In this document: in pieces, positions 6,043 through 8,378 of the stretch | How the letters are laid out: every line of letters starts with the position of its first letter | Numbering within the stretch: position 1 is the stretch's first letter | Source: 13-2-20CM-68-14 sp035640035 | GTDB lineage: Bacteria; Actinomycetota; Thermoleophilia; Gaiellales; Gaiellaceae | Direction: 5' to 3' | DNA length: 8,378 nucleotides | Assembly (NCBI GenBank): GCA_035640035.1 | Contig: DASQWX010000166.1 | Location: 1-8,378 of the forward strand | Notes under the pieces: model-generated | The model's input: the letters and a program-made list of their open reading frames with translations, nothing else | Databases searched by the model: none | Told to the model about the DNA's origin: nothing | Position numbers and translations under genes: made by a program

Positions 6043-7767
6043 CTAGCGGACCCGTTCCTTGGCCTGAGCCGCCCACTTGAGCGACTGCAGGTAGAGAAGC
6101 GACTTCGGTCGGCGGAGGACCTGGGCGGAACGGAGGCTGACGAGGAACTCCTCGCGGTCGTGGAACTCGCGCATTCGCAGCGCACCCGTGCCGACGCCTT
6201 GGAGGACGTGTGCGTCCGAGCCGGCGCCCATCGTCAAGTTGTACTTGCGCGCGAAGCGCAGCGCCTCGTCGTTGTACGCCTCGAAGAGCAGGCGCGCGTT
6301 GTAGACCTCGAACACGTCGATCTCATCGAGGTGCCGGCGCAGCGTCGCCGCGTCAGGGATCGCGTGCATCCGGTCGAAGGGGTGGGGGAGATACACGACG
6401 CCTTCTTGCTCGTGGATCGCCGCCAGCGTGTCGGCGAAGGACATCCCCCGAGGGATCTCCTCCGTCAGGAAGAGCCCGATCACCTCGCCCTGGCCGTCGG
6501 TCTTGACCTCCTCCCCGGGGATCACGGTCAGAGGCGTTGCCGCCGCGAGCGCCTCGCGGGCGCCGCCGAACACGTTGTGGTCGGTGATCGCGATCGCGCC
6601 GAGCCCTTCGGTCTCGGCATGCGTGAGCAGGTCGGTCACCTCGATCGCGCAGTCGTGAGACCAGGAGGTGTGCATATGCAGGTCGCAGACGATCCACTCT
6701 CGGCGCGCCAGCGGGTCGTCGCCTTTCGCGGCACGCCGACGCTTGGCGAGCCGGCGATAGAGCTCGTCGTGCTCGCGCGCGAGCTCGGCGAACGTCTGGC
6801 GCTCCGCCCGCTTGCGACTGGCGATGCCTTCCCGCTCGCGCAGCGCGTCGTCCTCCGTGAGGCGGGCCATCGCCGCTCCGGCGAGCTCGGGCTGGGCCCT
6901 CACGCCGGGCGGCGCTGCGATCGCCGCGCCTGCCGCCGCCGCCTCGAGCGCGACTCGGTCGAGCCCGTCGAGAGCCGGGACGAAGATCGCGGTCTCGTTC
7001 AGGATTGCCGCCCTCGCGTCGCCGTCCCTCGCGGTGCGGACGCTCGCGCGGCTCGCGAGCGCACGCGGGATCGTCGGACGGCCGCTGAGCGGCTTCGTTC
7101 GCATCAGGACGAGCTCCCAGTCGTTCAGCTGCTGCAACTCGCGGAACACGGAGCGTGCGAGCGGTCGCTCCATCGGCCGCCACTCGAGCACGATGCGCCG
7201 GCGTTTCTTCTCGGGCCTGAAGAGCTCGGCGTCGACGCCCGGGAAGACGATCCGATAGTCGCCGGGGAGTCGCTCGGCGGCTGCCCGGGCGACGGCCGGC
7301 GAGGTCGCGAGGAGCGCGTCGATGCGCGAGAGCAAACGCTCGCGCTGGGGCCTTCCCGGCGGGTAGCCGAGCCGCTCGGCGGAGAGGAAGGTCGCGACCC
7401 CGAGCGCGTGCGAGTCGCGAAGCGCGAGGTACGACAGGCTCGGCAGCGCGGGCTCGAAGCCGTGGACGATGTCGAAGCTTCCCCGCTGCAAGGCGAGGGC
7501 AAGGTTCGCGCGCACGCCGACGGGGACGCCGATGCGGCTGCGTCTCGAGACCGGGAGCGCGGGCCCGAGCGCGATCATCTCGGCGGTGACGCCGTCGAGC
7601 AGCGCGCGACGGCCGGCGACGAGATCGGCGGCACGCGTCGAGGGTGCGAGAACGGTCACCTCGTGCCCGAGAGCGCGGAGTCCCTCGGCGAGACCGCGGA
7701 CGTGGTCGTTGACGTCGTGCGGCCGTGACCAGGCGAAGGGCGTGACCAGGCAGACGCGAAGGCCCAC
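6043..7767 (-). CDS. Glycosyltransferase family 4-like domain fused to a PHP metal-dependent phosphoesterase domain
   Basis: A complete 574-residue fusion protein. Residues 1 to about 340 resemble a GT-B glycosyltransferase of the GT4 type. The N-terminus MGLRVCLVTPFAW is followed by a His-containing nucleotide-sugar fold (DVNDHVRGLAEGLRALGHEV, 18-37), FDIVHGFEP (98-106), the linker motif FPGVDAELFRP (175-185) and a donor-site motif ending in RVALEAAAAG (271-280). There the usual E-x7-E is D267-x7-E275. Residues about 357-545 form a PHP domain with metal-binding blocks DLHMHTSWSHD (362-372), ITDHN (394-398), PGEE (417-420), HPFD (462-465) and SDAH (517-520). Expected activities are sugar transfer plus hydrolysis of a phosphate ester. 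The fusion suggests they act on one glycoconjugate or on regulation of its phosphate level, but no substrate is known. It is predicted to be cytosolic or membrane-associated. The GTG start at 7767 is set by an upstream TACACT box and by the canonical GT N-terminus. It is the first gene of the operon. Confidence 0.88.
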   Translation of the reverse strand: MGLRVCLVTPFAWSRPHDVNDHVRGLAEGLRALGHEVTVLAPSTRAADLVAGRRALLDGVTAEMIALGPALPVSRRSRIGVPVGVRANLALALQRGSFDIVHGFEPALPSLSYLALRDSHALGVATFLSAERLGYPPGRPQRERLLSRIDALLATSPAVARAAAERLPGDYRIVFPGVDAELFRPEKKRRRIVLEWRPMERPLARSVFRELQQLNDWELVLMRTKPLSGRPTIPRALASRASVRTARDGDARAAILNETAIFVPALDGLDRVALEAAAAGAAIAAPPGVRAQPELAGAAMARLTEDDALREREGIASRKRAERQTFAELAREHDELYRRLAKRRRAAKGDDPLARREWIVCDLHMHTSWSHDCAIEVTDLLTHAETEGLGAIAITDHNVFGGAREALAAATPLTVIPGEEVKTDGQGEVIGLFLTEEIPRGMSFADTLAAIHEQEGVVYLPHPFDRMHAIPDAATLRRHLDEIDVFEVYNARLLFEAYNDEALRFARKYNLTMGAGSDAHVLQGVGTGALRMREFHDREEFLVSLRSAQVLRRPKSLLYLQSLKWAAQAKERVR

Positions 7768-7776
7768 GGCGTTCCG

Positions 7777-7782
7777 AGTGTA
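7777..7782 (-). promoter_or_regulatory. -10 box for the three-gene operon
   Basis: On the minus strand TACACT (TAnnnT) is followed by 9 bases and then the GTG of the fusion gene at 7767. Transcription would begin within a few bases of the start codon, giving no leader or a very short one. There is no Shine-Dalgarno before this GTG. I see no strong -35 box. Confidence 0.45.
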
Positions 7783-7824
7783 GTAGCCCAAGGGTTCGGG
7801 GTCAGGACCGAGAAGTTGGGGGCT

Positions 7825-8378
7825 ATGACCAGCGTGCGCTTCGGCTTGCTCGTCTATTTCGGCGTTCTGATCGCGCTCGGCGTGATCGGAGTCGCCCTCA
7901 GCCTCAGTGGCGAGCTCTCCGACGAGCTGCAGCTGCTCGAGAGCGTCAGCGTGACCCTGATCTGCGCCGGCGCCGTCTACGCCTCCGTCGTTCTGCTCGC
8001 GCGCCGCGACGTCGTCCCGTTCGCCGGTACGGTCGTCCTGATTGAGGTGATCGCGCTCGGCCTCGCCCTGCACGCGATCTGGGGTGGTCACCGGACGGCG
8101 ACGTCCGGGCGATGGTCCTGGACGTTCCTCGTCCTCGCGATCGCCTGTCTCGTCGTCGCGACGCAGCGGCTGTTGACGGATCCGATCGATCTCGTCGCTC
8201 GGTGGGCGTTCCTCCTTTCCGCCGTCTGCCAGGCGGCCGCGAGCGCGGTCGTGATCAAGGTCATCTGGGCCGGGCCCGGCGACTGGACCCGGACCGAGGT
8301 GCGCCTCGCGACCTGCTTCTACGTCCTCGGCGCATTCGGCTTTCTCTTCACGCCGGCGGTACGGGTCTTCCGGGAGGC
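7825..8378 (+). CDS. Multi-pass membrane protein of unknown function, C-terminus cut by window edge
   Basis: An unrecognised gene, open from the ATG at 7825 to the right edge (184 complete codons). The translation starts MTSVRFGLLVYFGVL and has about six hydrophobic segments (5-27, 41-59, 64-85, 97-113, 126-148, 160-180). Short charged connections include RRDVVPF (60-66), and the loop GGHRTATSGRWSW (87-99) is basic and polar. No catalytic motif, Cys pair or known signature is visible. Codon use and GC match the neighbours, and the opposite-strand reading is low-complexity and charged, so this strand is the coding one. The start is supported by the hydrophobic first helix; only a weak G-rich stretch (TTGGGGG, 7816-7822) precedes it, and no start-adjacent -10 box is seen. 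It is divergent from the glycosyltransferase-PHP operon across 57 bases and could share regulation with it. Its function cannot be assigned. Confidence 0.75.
   Translation, partial: MTSVRFGLLVYFGVLIALGVIGVALSLSGELSDELQLLESVSVTLICAGAVYASVVLLARRDVVPFAGTVVLIEVIALGLALHAIWGGHRTATSGRWSWTFLVLAIACLVVATQRLLTDPIDLVARWAFLLSAVCQAAASAVVIKVIWAGPGDWTRTEVRLATCFYVLGAFGFLFTPAVRVFRE

Noticed and set aside
5159..6046. 295-codon open frame on plus opposite the UDG-like and presenilin-like genes
   Set aside because: Its first third is Arg/Ala/Pro low-complexity and it has no recognisable domain. The minus strand has an operon with a Shine-Dalgarno and fold motifs.
6160..7728. 522-codon open frame on plus, opposite the GT4-PHP gene
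   Set aside because: Long antisense frames are common at this GC. The minus strand carries the full set of PHP and GT4 motifs, while this frame gives only Arg/Glu/Val-rich sequence.
7768..8091. N-terminal extension of the GT4-PHP protein by 108 residues to an upstream start at 8091
   Set aside because: The extra part is low-complexity, Asp/Glu/Gln-rich and lies antisense to the hydrophobic membrane protein at 7825. The GT4 N-terminus begins cleanly at the GTG at 7767 behind a -10 box.
1..8378. tRNA, rRNA, CRISPR array, insertion sequence, attachment site or riboswitch
   Set aside because: Nothing with direct repeats, terminal inverted repeats, cloverleaf pattern or a transposase was seen. 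The intergenic gaps are all under 70 bases.

Overview
The window is a compact, GC-rich bacterial chromosome segment in which almost every base is coding. It holds eight genes, with no mobile elements, RNA genes or CRISPR. High GC, GTG starts, several promoters that sit right against the start codon (apparently leaderless mRNAs), and the gene families all suggest a deep-branching actinobacterium, perhaps class Thermoleophilia. That placement is inference from style and was not tested by a search.

Layout. (1) 1-1415, minus: an M3-type zinc metallopeptidase, cut by the left window edge. (2) 1434-1832, plus: a YjbQ/UPF0047 protein, divergent from the peptidase. The 18 bases between the two start codons contain one symmetric heptamer that reads as a -10 box on both strands. 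(3) 1898-3334, plus: an exported or anchored phosphoesterase of the phospholipase C/acid phosphatase family. (4) 3345-4718, plus: an RumA/TrmA-family RNA uracil-5-methyltransferase with TRAM domain and Fe-S cysteines. Genes 2-4 point the same way, and each appears to have its own start-adjacent -10 box. (5-7) 7767 down to 4725, minus: a tight three-gene operon. It runs from a glycosyltransferase-4/PHP fusion protein, through a divergent uracil-DNA-glycosylase-fold protein, to a polytopic membrane protein whose motifs resemble presenilin/signal peptide peptidase. This operon converges on the methyltransferase with a 6-base gap. (8) 7825 to the right edge, plus: an unrecognised multi-pass membrane protein, divergent from the operon.

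Most interesting. The 245-residue membrane protein at 4725-5462 carries, in the right order and in the right helices, the three signatures of presenilin-type (A22) intramembrane aspartyl proteases: a D-A-x-S-V helix, a GLxD helix and a terminal PALP helix. The Gly before the second Asp is Pro, and a His-rich loop lies between the two Asp helices. Next to it is a UDG-fold protein that has lost the Fe-S cysteines and the usual second catalytic motif. Upstream of both is a sugar-transferase fused to a PHP phosphoesterase. Their co-transcription is not explained by any pathway I know and is the best candidate here for an undescribed system. The bidirectional, apparently leaderless promoter at 1422-1428 is the clearest regulatory curiosity.
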